Below, in pieces: positions 46,569-56,225 of a stretch of 64,000 nucleotides of DNA (positions are counted from its first letter, which is position 1; every line of letters starts with the position of its first letter). The stretch is taken from the NCBI GenBank assembly GCA_031277685.1, contig JAITLV010000011.1, forward strand, positions 1 to 64,000. Reading direction: 5' to 3'. Below the pieces are notes generated by a model, which was not told the DNA's origin, did no database searches, and was given only the letters and a program-made list of their open reading frames with translations. The position numbers and the translations under genes are program-made. The DNA is from Sphingobacterium sp. (lineage in GTDB: Bacteria; Bacteroidota; Bacteroidia; Sphingobacteriales; Sphingobacteriaceae).

Positions 46569-48761
46569 TTAATAACAATCGGTTAGAATCTGTCCATTTT
46601 CTTTATAAACGGCAATAGATTTACCTGTCCTTGCTAACAGTAATTTATTTAAGGCGGCTTCGACATCATGTTGCATACGCAGTGAACCACACAATAAGAT
46701 GCAGCCGTTCTGTTCAAGCAGCTCCGCGAAATAGTTTTCATCCCGGCGGATGAGATCCATCACATACTGTCCATTTTGTTCGCGTGAAAAAGCCAGCTGC
46801 ACATCTTTCAGTTGTCCAAGTTCCTTTTGTTCATCCGCAAATTGCAGATACTGCGCTGTGATCTCATTATTTTTGCGAAAGCCTGCGTAGAGCCTGACTG
46901 GTATCTTCGTCTTGTTTTCTGTAATCATACCCAAAAACGGAGCGATACCTGTACCATTTGCAATCAAGGCGACAGCATTTGCCTTTGTTGGAAAATGAAA
47001 ACTTGGATTGGCCATTACACGTGCTTCCAGAATCTGATTGTGTTTTAGTTGATACAGAAAACCCGACCCAAATCCTTCAGGAAAAAGTTTGACGACCAGT
47101 TGGATCATACCATCCTTCCATCCGATAGAATAAAATCGTTCACGTTGATCCTGTGCCGGATAGATTGCAAGCAAATCACCAGATTGCACTTTCATTTTTC
47201 GGAGCGGTTTTAATAAAAGTGTAAAAGTGCTGTTGTTCTCCGAAACATCGGATTTAGCAACCACCTTAAATTTCTTTAACCCCACAACACTGAAACTATA
47301 GATCGCAGGTGCCGAAGCTAAGGCAATATTGGTCTGTTCACTCCATCGGTGTATCCACGAAATCAGTTCATCGACACACTTATCATTGACAGTATGTAAG
47401 TCTATCAATCGCGAAGCCCATGCCTGCTTAGCAAGCAGCGTATCAACCAAATCAGCATAAGCGCAAAAATCCGGGTAAGCCTTCGATCCAAAACCAAGAA
47501 CGGAAAAATTGACTGGCTGTGCTTGCGGGAAGTCCAGTAATTTTCGCTCAAATTGCGTTGCATTGGATGGTGCTGTTCCTAAACCATAGGTGGAAGTAAA
47601 CAGCAGCAGATGTTTGGCTTGTGGAAAGCTTTGATACTGGTTCATCCCGAGCAAAAGTGATTTTTGACCATCAGCCAACAGCTGTTTGTGAATCTGATTG
47701 GCAAAAAACAGCGTACTTCCATTTTCAGTACCTACGAGAATAATAATTTCGGCATCCGCTGCTTTATATTTATTTTTAACTTTCGTCCGCGTGCGTTTGA
47801 AAGTAATGACAAAACCTGTATATATAAAAAACACAATATTCAGTGATGCAAGACCTAAAATTATGGCCCATATCATATTGGTTCTACCTGTATGAAGATC
47901 GAGAGAAAATTGCTCTGCAAGTGCGGTAAAGGGATACTTGACTTCTTTCTGTATCACACCGTTCAATTGATTCACGGTCAACTCCCGGTCTTTTAGTTTA
48001 AGCACATAATATTCATCAGGATCCCCTTCCATAAAAGGGAATTCTACCTTCACAATATCGTTAAGCTTCGTTTTCTTGAAAGTCGGAAAATCCGCTACAG
48101 CAAGTTCTTCAGTTTCCGTTACCGGATATTCGACTATCTGATTTGTTTTCTTGAACAATTCAATGCGAACCATAAACAGGTAGGTCCCCGTCAACGCCAA
48201 AATCAAGATAGGTATCAGAAATAACCTCCCGGAAACCACATGAAAGTATTGAGCGAAGAAATCCCGATTGATCTTGGCAAAGAAATGTCTAATGCCCTGT
48301 TGGCGTTTGATAATCAATACCAGGCCTGAAATTGTAATCAAAAATAACAGGAAAGAAGCTACACCAATAATGATACGTCCTGTTACTTTTAAGAATAAGG
48401 ACCGATGCAGGGCAGTGACCCATTGAACAAATTGCGTTTTATTCTTGTCTGCGCCCAGGTATTTACCGGTTTGTGGATCAATATACCCTTTTACAGTATT
48501 TCCCTCCGCATCGATCGCATCAATACGCACAAATTGATTGTGATCCACCGAAATCTCGATAATTTCAGGATAAACCTTTCGCAAACCAGTGATGGTCTGC
48601 GAAAGATCTAAAGAATCTATATGTTCTATTCGATATGATGGTATTTTTTCATTAACAGCATCAATTGCTAAAATGACTCCCGTAACCGATAGTAACAGTA
48701 AAAAGATAGAAGAAATAAGCGCTAAGGCTAAATGTGCATACCTCCAGACAGATACCAGCAT
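46569..48761 (-). CDS. PepSY transmembrane protein fused to flavodoxin and NADPH-dependent flavin reductase
   Basis: A 730-residue fusion. PepSY-TM part: helices at about 5-34, 127-152, 176-199 and 294-321, with histidines H10, H119, H173 and H290 near helix ends that could hold haem. Then flavodoxin (about 338-465, ILVGTENGSTLFF, TSTYGLGTAPSNA) and a sulfite reductase/FNR-like module with the FAD motif RERFYSIGW, NADPH loop ANGTGIAPFLG and CGSLRMQHDVE. The basic stretch after helix 4 places the flavoprotein part in the cytoplasm. It should move electrons from NADPH across the inner membrane. It begins 6 bases after the DUF2271 gene. Confidence 0.9.
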   Translation of the reverse strand: MLVSVWRYAHLALALISSIFLLLLSVTGVILAIDAVNEKIPSYRIEHIDSLDLSQTITGLRKVYPEIIEISVDHNQFVRIDAIDAEGNTVKGYIDPQTGKYLGADKNKTQFVQWVTALHRSLFLKVTGRIIIGVASFLLFLITISGLVLIIKRQQGIRHFFAKINRDFFAQYFHVVSGRLFLIPILILALTGTYLFMVRIELFKKTNQIVEYPVTETEELAVADFPTFKKTKLNDIVKVEFPFMEGDPDEYYVLKLKDRELTVNQLNGVIQKEVKYPFTALAEQFSLDLHTGRTNMIWAIILGLASLNIVFFIYTGFVITFKRTRTKVKNKYKAADAEIIILVGTENGSTLFFANQIHKQLLADGQKSLLLGMNQYQSFPQAKHLLLFTSTYGLGTAPSNATQFERKLLDFPQAQPVNFSVLGFGSKAYPDFCAYADLVDTLLAKQAWASRLIDLHTVNDKCVDELISWIHRWSEQTNIALASAPAIYSFSVVGLKKFKVVAKSDVSENNSTFTLLLKPLRKMKVQSGDLLAIYPAQDQRERFYSIGWKDGMIQLVVKLFPEGFGSGFLYQLKHNQILEARVMANPSFHFPTKANAVALIANGTGIAPFLGMITENKTKIPVRLYAGFRKNNEITAQYLQFADEQKELGQLKDVQLAFSREQNGQYVMDLIRRDENYFAELLEQNGCILLCGSLRMQHDVEAALNKLLLARTGKSIAVYKENGQILTDCY

Positions 48762-48767
48762 TCTTTC

Positions 48768-49253
48768 TTATTGTACTTTATTTAATTTGACTAGCTTAAT
48801 ATATCCCTTACCGCTCGCTTTTTCTGTGATTGCCTCTTTCGTTAATGGGATTTCTACATCTGCAGTATGATATTTCTGCTCCTCAACAGCAGACTCAAAA
48901 CGAAGTTTATAGCCTTTGTTAAATTTGGACTCATCAATTTCCAGGGTACGCATTACACGGTCACCACCACCAACAGAAGCTCCAGTTACAGCGCTTAGTT
49001 TTTCTTTGGTTTTAGCTTGAAATTTATACCACTCTTTAAGCGTATTATACCATTGCTTATCCGGCCCCAATACGGCAAGTGTTTTCTCGTAAGCTCCTTT
49101 CGGGTTGATTAATGAAATAACAACATAAGCCCCCTCTCCCTCATACGCATTCATCTGAATCATACATTTATACTTACCTGCTTGAGCAAATGTGCTTACA
49201 GAAGCTACAGAAAACAAAAGTGTGATTAGCGCGATCTTAATTATAGTATTCAT
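48768..49253 (-). CDS. DUF2271 periplasmic protein, probable flavinylated electron carrier
   Basis: A 161-residue exported protein with signal peptide ending TFAQ. The DUF2271 domain covers residues 26-140. The segment SAVTGASVGGGDR at 87-99 resembles the [DS]xx[ST]GA[ST] sites where ApbE attaches FMN; Ser93 sits at the acceptor position. ApbE and a PepSY/flavoreductase fusion are the next genes. DUF2271 proteins are reported in ApbE-associated redox loci; that this copy is flavinylated is inference. It follows the ankyrin gene by 5 bases. Confidence 0.82.
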   Translation of the reverse strand: MNTIIKIALITLLFSVASVSTFAQAGKYKCMIQMNAYEGEGAYVVISLINPKGAYEKTLAVLGPDKQWYNTLKEWYKFQAKTKEKLSAVTGASVGGGDRVMRTLEIDESKFNKGYKLRFESAVEEQKYHTADVEIPLTKEAITEKASGKGYIKLVKLNKVQ

Positions 49254-49258
49254 CTTTA

Positions 49259-50770
49259 TTATTTTAAAAAGTCCAATTGTACATTTCCTTTTGATAAAAA
49301 GTCATTTTCTTTTGCCAAATCGTATGCAGTTTCGTCAAATTCAGTTTTCAATTCCTTTTTTGCTCCCAAAGCGACCAATGTTTTTAACAAAGAATCATCT
49401 TTGGCGATCAAAGCAGCTTTATGTAATGCTGTGGTTCCCTCTTTATCCTGGGCATTGATATCCACGCCCAGTTCACTGGCTTTCTGGACCAAGTTGGCAT
49501 TTTCCTTTGCAACAGCCAAATGATAGAGTGTGCTACCGTTTTTCTGAGGTGCTACAACATCCAGTCCGCCCGACTTAAGTACAGCTAATTTTTCTTTAAA
49601 TTCATCCACCTGCGGTGTATTGGACTGTACTCCCTGTTGTTGACGTCCACCCTGCGGAGCCTCTCTAAAGGAATTGAACCAGTAAAAAGCCAAATTGTTA
49701 CCATCTTTATCCAATACTTTGGTATCGGCACCGTTTTTGATCAAGAGCGCCACAACCTCAGTAGTACCATTACCAACAGCTTTGGTCAATGCAGATTCAC
49801 CTTTTTCATTCACGGCATTGATATTCTTCGCTTTAGATAGTAGCAGTTCTACTAGTTTTGTGTCTTTACCGTTCGCCGCAATCATTAAGGCTGTGTTACC
49901 TTCATTATCCGCTTTGGCAACATCGACTCCTTTTTCTAAAAAGTAATTAATTACTGCCATATCAGGCCGACGCACCAATGCATGCAATAAAGTCGCACCA
50001 TCTTTATTTACCGCCTTGGGATCCAATTTCAACTTTTCGACCAAATAGGTATAGGTCTCCAAACCATTTGAAACCTGTCTTGACCCTTGGGTAGCAAAAA
50101 ACAAGGCATTATTTGTTGGTTTTACACCTCGGGCGATAAACTTTTCAACCAATGCCATATTTCCCAACTTCGCCGCATAATCTGTTACGACACGTCCGTA
50201 CTCGTCTTTATCTTGTATAGCAAGTCCTTTCTTGATAAAGTAATCCGTCAATGCAAGGTCTTTATCAGCAGAAGCTGCGAGCATCATTAAAGTTGCTCCG
50301 CCCTCATATCTTTGTTTCGGATTTATGCCTGCTTTAAACAAAGCATCATACACAGCGGTATTCGTATTCCCTGTTGAGGCAGCATAGGCAATGATTGGGT
50401 AGCCATGGCTATCTTGATAATTAACATCAGAACCTTTAGCGATTAAATAATCCACCAATTCAGCATTACCACTTGAAGCAGCCCAATGCAAGTAACTACG
50501 ACTATGGTGTGTTTTTTTTGAGACGCTGTTTCCTGCCTGTTCAATCATGAATTTAACAACATCTGTAGGCGCTCCATTTAAGATAGCCATCGTTACAGGA
50601 TCAAAAGATGCCGCATTCGCTTGCGATGGACTATTTCCTTTTGTAATCTCCTCCTTAACAGTAGCTAAAGTAGGTTTACCTTTCCAAAATTCACCATTCA
50701 TCAAAGAATTTGTCTGTGCCTGGGCGTAAGATGCCGCAAAAAGTAAAGCTGCTAAAAGTGTCTTTTTCAT
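49259..50770 (-). CDS. Exported ankyrin-repeat protein
   Basis: A 503-residue protein with signal peptide [19 protein letters not shown] and about eleven ankyrin repeats from residue 80 on ([58 protein letters not shown], abridged, and [19 protein letters not shown]). It is periplasmic by prediction. It heads the operon with DUF2271, PepSY-flavoreductase and ApbE. Periplasmic ankyrin proteins such as AnkB of Pseudomonas support catalase in peroxide defence, a possible parallel since these genes deal with redox. Confidence 0.87.
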   Translation of the reverse strand: MKKTLLAALLFAASYAQAQTNSLMNGEFWKGKPTLATVKEEITKGNSPSQANAASFDPVTMAILNGAPTDVVKFMIEQAGNSVSKKTHHSRSYLHWAASSGNAELVDYLIAKGSDVNYQDSHGYPIIAYAASTGNTNTAVYDALFKAGINPKQRYEGGATLMMLAASADKDLALTDYFIKKGLAIQDKDEYGRVVTDYAAKLGNMALVEKFIARGVKPTNNALFFATQGSRQVSNGLETYTYLVEKLKLDPKAVNKDGATLLHALVRRPDMAVINYFLEKGVDVAKADNEGNTALMIAANGKDTKLVELLLSKAKNINAVNEKGESALTKAVGNGTTEVVALLIKNGADTKVLDKDGNNLAFYWFNSFREAPQGGRQQQGVQSNTPQVDEFKEKLAVLKSGGLDVVAPQKNGSTLYHLAVAKENANLVQKASELGVDINAQDKEGTTALHKAALIAKDDSLLKTLVALGAKKELKTEFDETAYDLAKENDFLSKGNVQLDFLK

Positions 50771-51081
50771 TAGAACGTTTTTTTTATGGATAATGAAGCC
50801 ATCACGGCATGCGCTATTCCAAAATACCTGATTTGTGAATAGCGTATTGTTTTATGCTAACCTCAGTTGAATACTCATCATTAAACGGAAGAATTAACCT
50901 CTTATTTAAATTAATTCTAAATTATTGCAAATCTAAAAAATATTCCGATACTAAAAAATTAATAGGGTCGAAATTTATTCTTTATATAATGGCTACAGAC
51001 CAATTTTTAAGCAAAACAGAGCAGTTCACCTTGCAAATCCAACAAAATTATCTTAGTTTGCTTTGACATCAAATAAGCACC
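50771..51081. promoter_or_regulatory. Divergent intergenic region of the ankyrin operon and lipase gene
   Basis: A 311-bp AT-rich gap. An 8-bp inverted repeat CGCTATTC / GAATAGCG at 50812-50844 lies about 45 bp upstream of the ankyrin start and could be a regulator site. A 70-codon ORF on the plus strand (50854-51066) has low-complexity composition and no recognisable start context, so it is not called. Confidence 0.4.
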
Positions 51082-52032
51082 ATGATGAACGAGGTATCGT
51101 CCGATTTTTTTACGATAGGTTCTGTTGAAGGTAGTCCCGATCACAAACTATTTTACCGGGTCTATGAACCTGTAAACCAAAAGATATTCGCTACAATTGT
51201 TATTGTACATGGTATGCAAGAACACAGTGGCCGCTACCACGAACTCGCCAATCATTTCGCCGACCGAGGTTTTACGGTGCTGACTTATGATCAATTGGGA
51301 CATGGAAAAACAGCAATCAATCGTACTGAATTGGGCTATTTTCAACAGATTAAGCCCGTAGAGCAGCTTATCCAGGATGCGATCACAATGAGCGCTGTCT
51401 TGCAGCAACGTTATCCTGATCAACCGCATTTTATATTAGGGCATTCGATGGGATCTTTTGTGACACGCTGTGTGTTGCAGCAGGCTGGAGAACGCTTTAA
51501 AGGGGCAATAATTGTGGGGACGGGCGCACGACAAAAGGGCTCCATGCTATTTCGTATACTTTTGGGCCTACTCAATTCAATTGCGCCAAAAAAACGGAGT
51601 AAATTAATCAATCAGCTATTTGATAAACAGAATAATGCCCGGTTTAAAGATGAAGTCAATCAAAATAACAGCAATTGGCTGAGTGTTAATAAAGCTAACC
51701 GTATTGCTTTCATTGAAGATCCATTATGTGGTGGTTTATTTACCAACAATGGTTTCTATACTGTGCTGAGCCTCTCACTATGGGCAACGGATAGACAGCG
51801 GACAAAACATATTCCAAAAAACTTACCTCTTCTATTTATTAGCGGTCAGGATGACCCCATTGGTGATTTTGGTACTGGTGTGGAACAGACGGTAGCACAA
51901 CTGCGTCAACAGGGACAGCAAGATATCAATATAAAATTGTACAAGGGTATGCGCCACGAAATACTCAATGAAGACTGCAAAGACGATGTCTTTCAATTGA
52001 TCGACCAATGGCTTGAGCAGCATTTAATTTAA
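51082..52032 (+). CDS. Alpha/beta hydrolase, monoacylglycerol lipase-like
   Basis: A 316-residue serine hydrolase of the Hydrolase_4 (lysophospholipase/monoglyceride lipase) group. HGMQEHSGRYHELANHFADR is the typical oxyanion and cap entry region, YDQLGHGKT follows, and the nucleophile is in GHSMGSF near residue 120. Asp and His of the triad are in SGQDDPIGD and KGMRHEILNED. No signal peptide is visible. The 3' end overlaps the convergent acyltransferase gene by 9 bases. Start could be Met1 or Met2. Confidence 0.9.
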   Translation: MMNEVSSDFFTIGSVEGSPDHKLFYRVYEPVNQKIFATIVIVHGMQEHSGRYHELANHFADRGFTVLTYDQLGHGKTAINRTELGYFQQIKPVEQLIQDAITMSAVLQQRYPDQPHFILGHSMGSFVTRCVLQQAGERFKGAIIVGTGARQKGSMLFRILLGLLNSIAPKKRSKLINQLFDKQNNARFKDEVNQNNSNWLSVNKANRIAFIEDPLCGGLFTNNGFYTVLSLSLWATDRQRTKHIPKNLPLLFISGQDDPIGDFGTGVEQTVAQLRQQGQQDINIKLYKGMRHEILNEDCKDDVFQLIDQWLEQHLI

Positions 52033-53085
52033 TCGTCGAAAAAGATATTTCCGTAGGGGCTCATCCAAATATTTAAGAACTAAATATGAAAAAACAATCA
52101 ACAACATTGTACCCAGTGTAATTATCATAGTCATTTGGGGCAAACTAGGATGCTTTAATGCTACATAACTCATAAATAACCAAATAAATGGATAGTGAAT
52201 GATATAAAGTGGATAAGAAATATCTCCTAAAAACTTACAGCAAATCTTTACCATACCTTTTAGGGATCCCGCTCCGATCCCCAATAGAATCAACAATGGA
52301 AAATAGAAAATAACCAGCACCGGATCTATAATTTTCCCATATTCTTCCGAAAAAGGAATAAAAAAGATAAGGGTCAATAAGCCGATAATCAGGAAAGAAG
52401 GTAATTTATTCTTGATTACCCAATTCGATCTGAAGATGAGTAAGCCCATAGAAAACGAAAAACCTAAACGGATTCCACCAGCCCAAAAATTATCTGCACC
52501 GAAGCCCACCGCTAAATAACCGGATTGAAATGCTTCCAAACACAAGGCCAATGCAGCCAGCAGAACCAGCCCCCATAGTGCTTTATTGGAAAGACGTACA
52601 AGCAAAAGTGCATATAGGATATTTGCAATATACTCCCAAAACAGAGACCAGGTGGGTGGATTTAAATGAAATAGATTAAAATACCGTTCAGGGACCGCTG
52701 GATAAGGTACCAGTGTGATACTACTCAAAAACATGCCTAATTTTTGAAGTCCCGAAAACGATGCTGCGAGATGACTAAAAGGATCGTAGATAAATGCCAG
52801 TATGCCGATCAGACTTCCGATCACAACCAAAGGATGTAGCCTAATCAAACGTAGCGCAAAAAAACGTTTGAGGCCAATGGAAGCAAGTTTGCTATCATAG
52901 GCATAGGCAATTACGAAACCAGATAAACAGAAGAAAAAATCGACTGCAAGATAACTACGTGGAATAAAATTATTTCGGTAATCTGGTTGAGCGATCTCCA
53001 TAAAGTGAAATAAAACGACTGCTATCGCCGCTATTCCACGCATCCCATCCAGCAATTCAAAATGTTTTTTTGTTTGATGCAGCAT
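52024..53085 (-). CDS. Acyltransferase family 3 (OafA/YrhL-like) membrane protein
   Basis: A 353-residue integral membrane O-acyltransferase with about ten helices. The family marks are LLDGMRGIAAIAVVLFHF with its conserved Arg and His near residues 13-30, FFCLSGFVIAYAY, FFALRLIRLHPL (the usual RxxRxxP segment) and a late YIIHYPFIW. Such enzymes acylate sugars of surface polysaccharides or glycans. The acceptor is unknown. Nearest neighbours are the glycosidase genes. Confidence 0.92.
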   Translation of the reverse strand: MLHQTKKHFELLDGMRGIAAIAVVLFHFMEIAQPDYRNNFIPRSYLAVDFFFCLSGFVIAYAYDSKLASIGLKRFFALRLIRLHPLVVIGSLIGILAFIYDPFSHLAASFSGLQKLGMFLSSITLVPYPAVPERYFNLFHLNPPTWSLFWEYIANILYALLLVRLSNKALWGLVLLAALALCLEAFQSGYLAVGFGADNFWAGGIRLGFSFSMGLLIFRSNWVIKNKLPSFLIIGLLTLIFFIPFSEEYGKIIDPVLVIFYFPLLILLGIGAGSLKGMVKICCKFLGDISYPLYIIHYPFIWLFMSYVALKHPSLPQMTMIITLGTMLLIVFSYLVLKYLDEPLRKYLFRRLN

Positions 53086-53156
53086 GTATATTTTTCTCCG
53101 AGGAACTGTAATGGCGACAGTATATCGGCCTAATTACAGTTAAAGATTAATCAGAA

Positions 53157-54251
53157 TTATTTAAAGATGGGTGAGTTTTTTTCCACCGTACTACTTGTTT
53201 CGCCTTCAATGGTAGGCCAACCGTTTTTCCAGATTACCTTATCCAATAATAACATGCGACGATTACCCCCTGTAGAAACGCGTGGCCGCTTGGGATCCAT
53301 GGCATGATAAAGTAGCCAATCATTGCCTTGGTCATCGGTAATAACCCGAGAAGTATGCCCCGTTCCGACAAACTTATCATTCCCTTTGAGCATCACCGTT
53401 CCATTTCCTCTTTGGGCTAAATCTCGTCCTTCACGATCCAAATAAGGACCTTTCAAATTTTTCGATCGTCCAACAAGTACGTGATAAGTACTTTTCTCTC
53501 CTTCACAACAGGATCCCTTTGACCCAATAAAGTAATAATATCCTTTTCTTTTATGGATCACTACAGCTTCAAAATCACCCGCTGCAACCTTAAATTTTTT
53601 ATTCAGATCAGGTACCTTAGTCCCATCACTACTCAACAGTACACCATATGTCCCCTGTGTACTAGCATCACTGAAGCTTCCCCAAAAAAGATAATTATGT
53701 CCTTTTTCCGCAAAGAAATAAGGGTCTATTGAATTAGGGACATCAATAGACTTGCTATCGAAAAGCTTGCCCTGATCCACGAATGGTCCTTCGGGGCCAT
53801 CGGCTAATGCAACACCAATTCCGGGATTGGGATCGCCCCAAGTTGAGTAGGCATAATATAGCAGATATTTCCCATTCACTAAAACAACATCAGGAGCCCA
53901 AATTCCACCCTCCGACTTCCAGCTTGGTTTGGACGAAAATGCCGTTCCGATCCAGGTCCAATGTACTAGGTCTTTTGATTGCAAAATAGAAACCAGGCGC
54001 TGTCCGGAACCATCGCCCCAGTTGTCGGCTGTTCCATAAGCATAAAATAAATTATTTTGAGGATTTCGCACAACCGTAGGATCTGCGAGTATCGGTTCAA
54101 AGACAGGATTTGTATAAGTCTTGCTCTTTGCAGAAGAACCTATAGTCTGAACTTGTTGCTTACCTGAACCCGAAGAACTTCTACAGGAGTTCAACAGGCT
54201 CAGGATTACAACTACTCCAATCCAATATTTTAATAGCATCGAATGCACCAT
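53157..54251 (-). CDS. GH43 family glycosidase lipoprotein
   Basis: A 364-residue five-bladed propeller hydrolase of family GH43. Lipobox LLNSC ending at C23 predicts a lipoprotein. The catalytic base D57 is in LADPTVV, the pKa-modulating D176 in NSIDPYFF and the proton donor E228 in DFEAVVIHKRKGYYY. GH43 enzymes cut alpha-L-arabinofuranosides or beta-xylosides, releasing arabinose or xylose from plant polysaccharides. Next to GH2 and GH127 genes, arabinose-containing side chains are likely. It lies 100 bp after the GH2 gene. Confidence 0.9.
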   Translation of the reverse strand: MVHSMLLKYWIGVVVILSLLNSCRSSSGSGKQQVQTIGSSAKSKTYTNPVFEPILADPTVVRNPQNNLFYAYGTADNWGDGSGQRLVSILQSKDLVHWTWIGTAFSSKPSWKSEGGIWAPDVVLVNGKYLLYYAYSTWGDPNPGIGVALADGPEGPFVDQGKLFDSKSIDVPNSIDPYFFAEKGHNYLFWGSFSDASTQGTYGVLLSSDGTKVPDLNKKFKVAAGDFEAVVIHKRKGYYYFIGSKGSCCEGEKSTYHVLVGRSKNLKGPYLDREGRDLAQRGNGTVMLKGNDKFVGTGHTSRVITDDQGNDWLLYHAMDPKRPRVSTGGNRRMLLLDKVIWKNGWPTIEGETSSTVEKNSPIFK

Positions 54252-54350
54252 TTTATCAAGTTTAATTTATCCCGGCACTTTCACACAAACGTAGCTCGGA
54301 AAACGATCTTTCCATCAATACAATACCCTTCAATAGAAGCTGTATATTGT

Positions 54351-56195
54351 CTATTTGGTTGGCGCAGAATATAAGGCCTGATGAACAGTGTTCAACTCTG
54401 CTTCAGGCATTTTAACCACTTTGCGATCGTAAGTCATCAACCCATTGGTTTCAACCTCTACATCTGTAGTTTGCGTATAAACTGCGGCCGACAATCCCAT
54501 GGGGATAAGTCGCGTCAAATCGCGGATCAACTGCTTGTAGCGTTCCAACAGTTCGGTTTTATTTTTAAAACTTTGGTATCCCCAGTTGTCCTTTTGCTGC
54601 CAGGAATGGCCATCGATAGGGAGTCCCAGTCCACCAAATTCACCAAGCGCCAGCACTTGTTTAGCACCGAATAATTTTGGATCTGGCATTGCCGCATCAG
54701 GATAATTATGGATATCCAATAGATGACCTGTTTCCATAAAATTACCACCGCTCGCACTGTTTACCAAACGGGAAGGATCATTGGCCATCGTCCATTCGGT
54801 AATCTCTTTCGTCTTAAACTGCCCCCAAGCTTCATTGAAAGGTACCCATATGACAATACTAGGGTAATTATGCAATACATCCATGATGGTCTTCCATTCC
54901 TTCCGATAATATCCTTCAGACTCCTGTGAACGTACTTTATCCCGATTTCCACCGGATATTTTTCCAGGCTGCATATCCCAATGGTTACCTCCCAGATCAC
55001 CGCTTGGCATATCTTGCCAAACAAGCATACCGATACTATCACAATAGCGATACCAACGTGCAGGTTCAACCTTAATGTGCTTGCGGATCATATTGAAGCC
55101 CATTTCTTTTGTCTTAATCACATCAAATTTGAGGGCTTCATCTGTCGGCGCTGTATGCAGACCATCTGGCCACCAACCTTGATCAAGTGGTCCATACTGA
55201 AATGTAAACTTATTATTCAATAGGAGCCGTTGTATGCCATTCTCATCTTTTGCCATTGAAATTTTACGCATGGCAAAATAGCTTTTGGCCTGATCAATAA
55301 TCTTCCCTTTCCGCAGTAATTGAATCTCTAGATCATACAGTTTGGGATTACTTGGCGACCAAGCTTCTAGATTTGGAACAGCAAAATCAAAAGCTGTATT
55401 TGGCTGCCCTATTTGCTCCTTGATTACCTGACCACCATTCAAAGCCCGAACTTTGATTTCATCACCGGGCTGACTACCCGCTATCGTTGCCTGGAAAGCA
55501 AGCACTCCTTCATCCAACCGTGGTGTTTGTGTTGTTTTCACAATATAAGATTGTGGCACACTTTCCAACCATACTGTCTGCCATATTCCAGTGACCGGGG
55601 TATACCAAATACCATTGGGACGATTGACCTGTTTACCTCTCGGCTGCGGGCCATCGTCTGTAGGATCCCATACCCGAATGGCGATTTCCTGTTTGGCGCC
55701 CTTTTTTAGAAAACGGGTCACATCCATCGAAAAAGGATCAAAACCACCTTCATGTCTACCGACCAACTGATTATTGACGTAGACATCACATTGCCAGTCT
55801 ACAGCTCCAAAATGAAGCAACACATTATTTTTGTTGACAGACTTATCTAACGTAACCATATTGGTATACCACAGGGCTTTATCCTTACCAACTTCCTTCC
55901 CTACGCCGGAAAGTGCAGATTCGATCGCAAATGGAACCAAGATATTTCCATCCCATTGCTGCGGAATTTCTTTCACATTTACCGGGGTAATGGCATATTT
56001 CCATAAACCATTTAAATTTTGCCAGTTATTGTTTCTGACCAGTTGTGGTCTTGGGTATTCTGGATGTGGCTTTTGTGGGGTCACTTTTTCACCCCAGGAG
56101 GTCAATATATGCGCACCTGCAGGCTTCCACTCCTGCGCAAAGTTCAATTGCGCAGCCATCATCAAGCTGGCTAAAAATAAGGTTTTCTTCATCAT
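54351..56195 (-). CDS. GH2 family exo-glycosidase (beta-galactosidase-like)
   Basis: A 614-residue exported hydrolase: signal peptide (LFLASLMMAAQLNFAQ), N-terminal jelly-roll sugar-binding domain (about 45-210), immunoglobulin-like domain (215-315) and TIM barrel. Acid/base E455 is in WVPFNEAWGQF and nucleophile E519 in LALGEFGG. GH2 enzymes include beta-galactosidases, mannosidases, glucuronidases and arabinopyranosidases; the specificity cannot be read here. It follows the GH127 gene by 30 bp in a GH127-GH2-GH43 run. Confidence 0.92.
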   Translation of the reverse strand: MMKKTLFLASLMMAAQLNFAQEWKPAGAHILTSWGEKVTPQKPHPEYPRPQLVRNNNWQNLNGLWKYAITPVNVKEIPQQWDGNILVPFAIESALSGVGKEVGKDKALWYTNMVTLDKSVNKNNVLLHFGAVDWQCDVYVNNQLVGRHEGGFDPFSMDVTRFLKKGAKQEIAIRVWDPTDDGPQPRGKQVNRPNGIWYTPVTGIWQTVWLESVPQSYIVKTTQTPRLDEGVLAFQATIAGSQPGDEIKVRALNGGQVIKEQIGQPNTAFDFAVPNLEAWSPSNPKLYDLEIQLLRKGKIIDQAKSYFAMRKISMAKDENGIQRLLLNNKFTFQYGPLDQGWWPDGLHTAPTDEALKFDVIKTKEMGFNMIRKHIKVEPARWYRYCDSIGMLVWQDMPSGDLGGNHWDMQPGKISGGNRDKVRSQESEGYYRKEWKTIMDVLHNYPSIVIWVPFNEAWGQFKTKEITEWTMANDPSRLVNSASGGNFMETGHLLDIHNYPDAAMPDPKLFGAKQVLALGEFGGLGLPIDGHSWQQKDNWGYQSFKNKTELLERYKQLIRDLTRLIPMGLSAAVYTQTTDVEVETNGLMTYDRKVVKMPEAELNTVHQALYSAPTK

Positions 56196-56225
56196 ACAAA
56201 TCGTTAAGTCATTTATATCTTTTTG

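Noticed and set aside
50854..51066. 70-codon ORF before the lipase gene
   Set aside because: Low complexity and no recognisable features; the gap more likely holds promoters.
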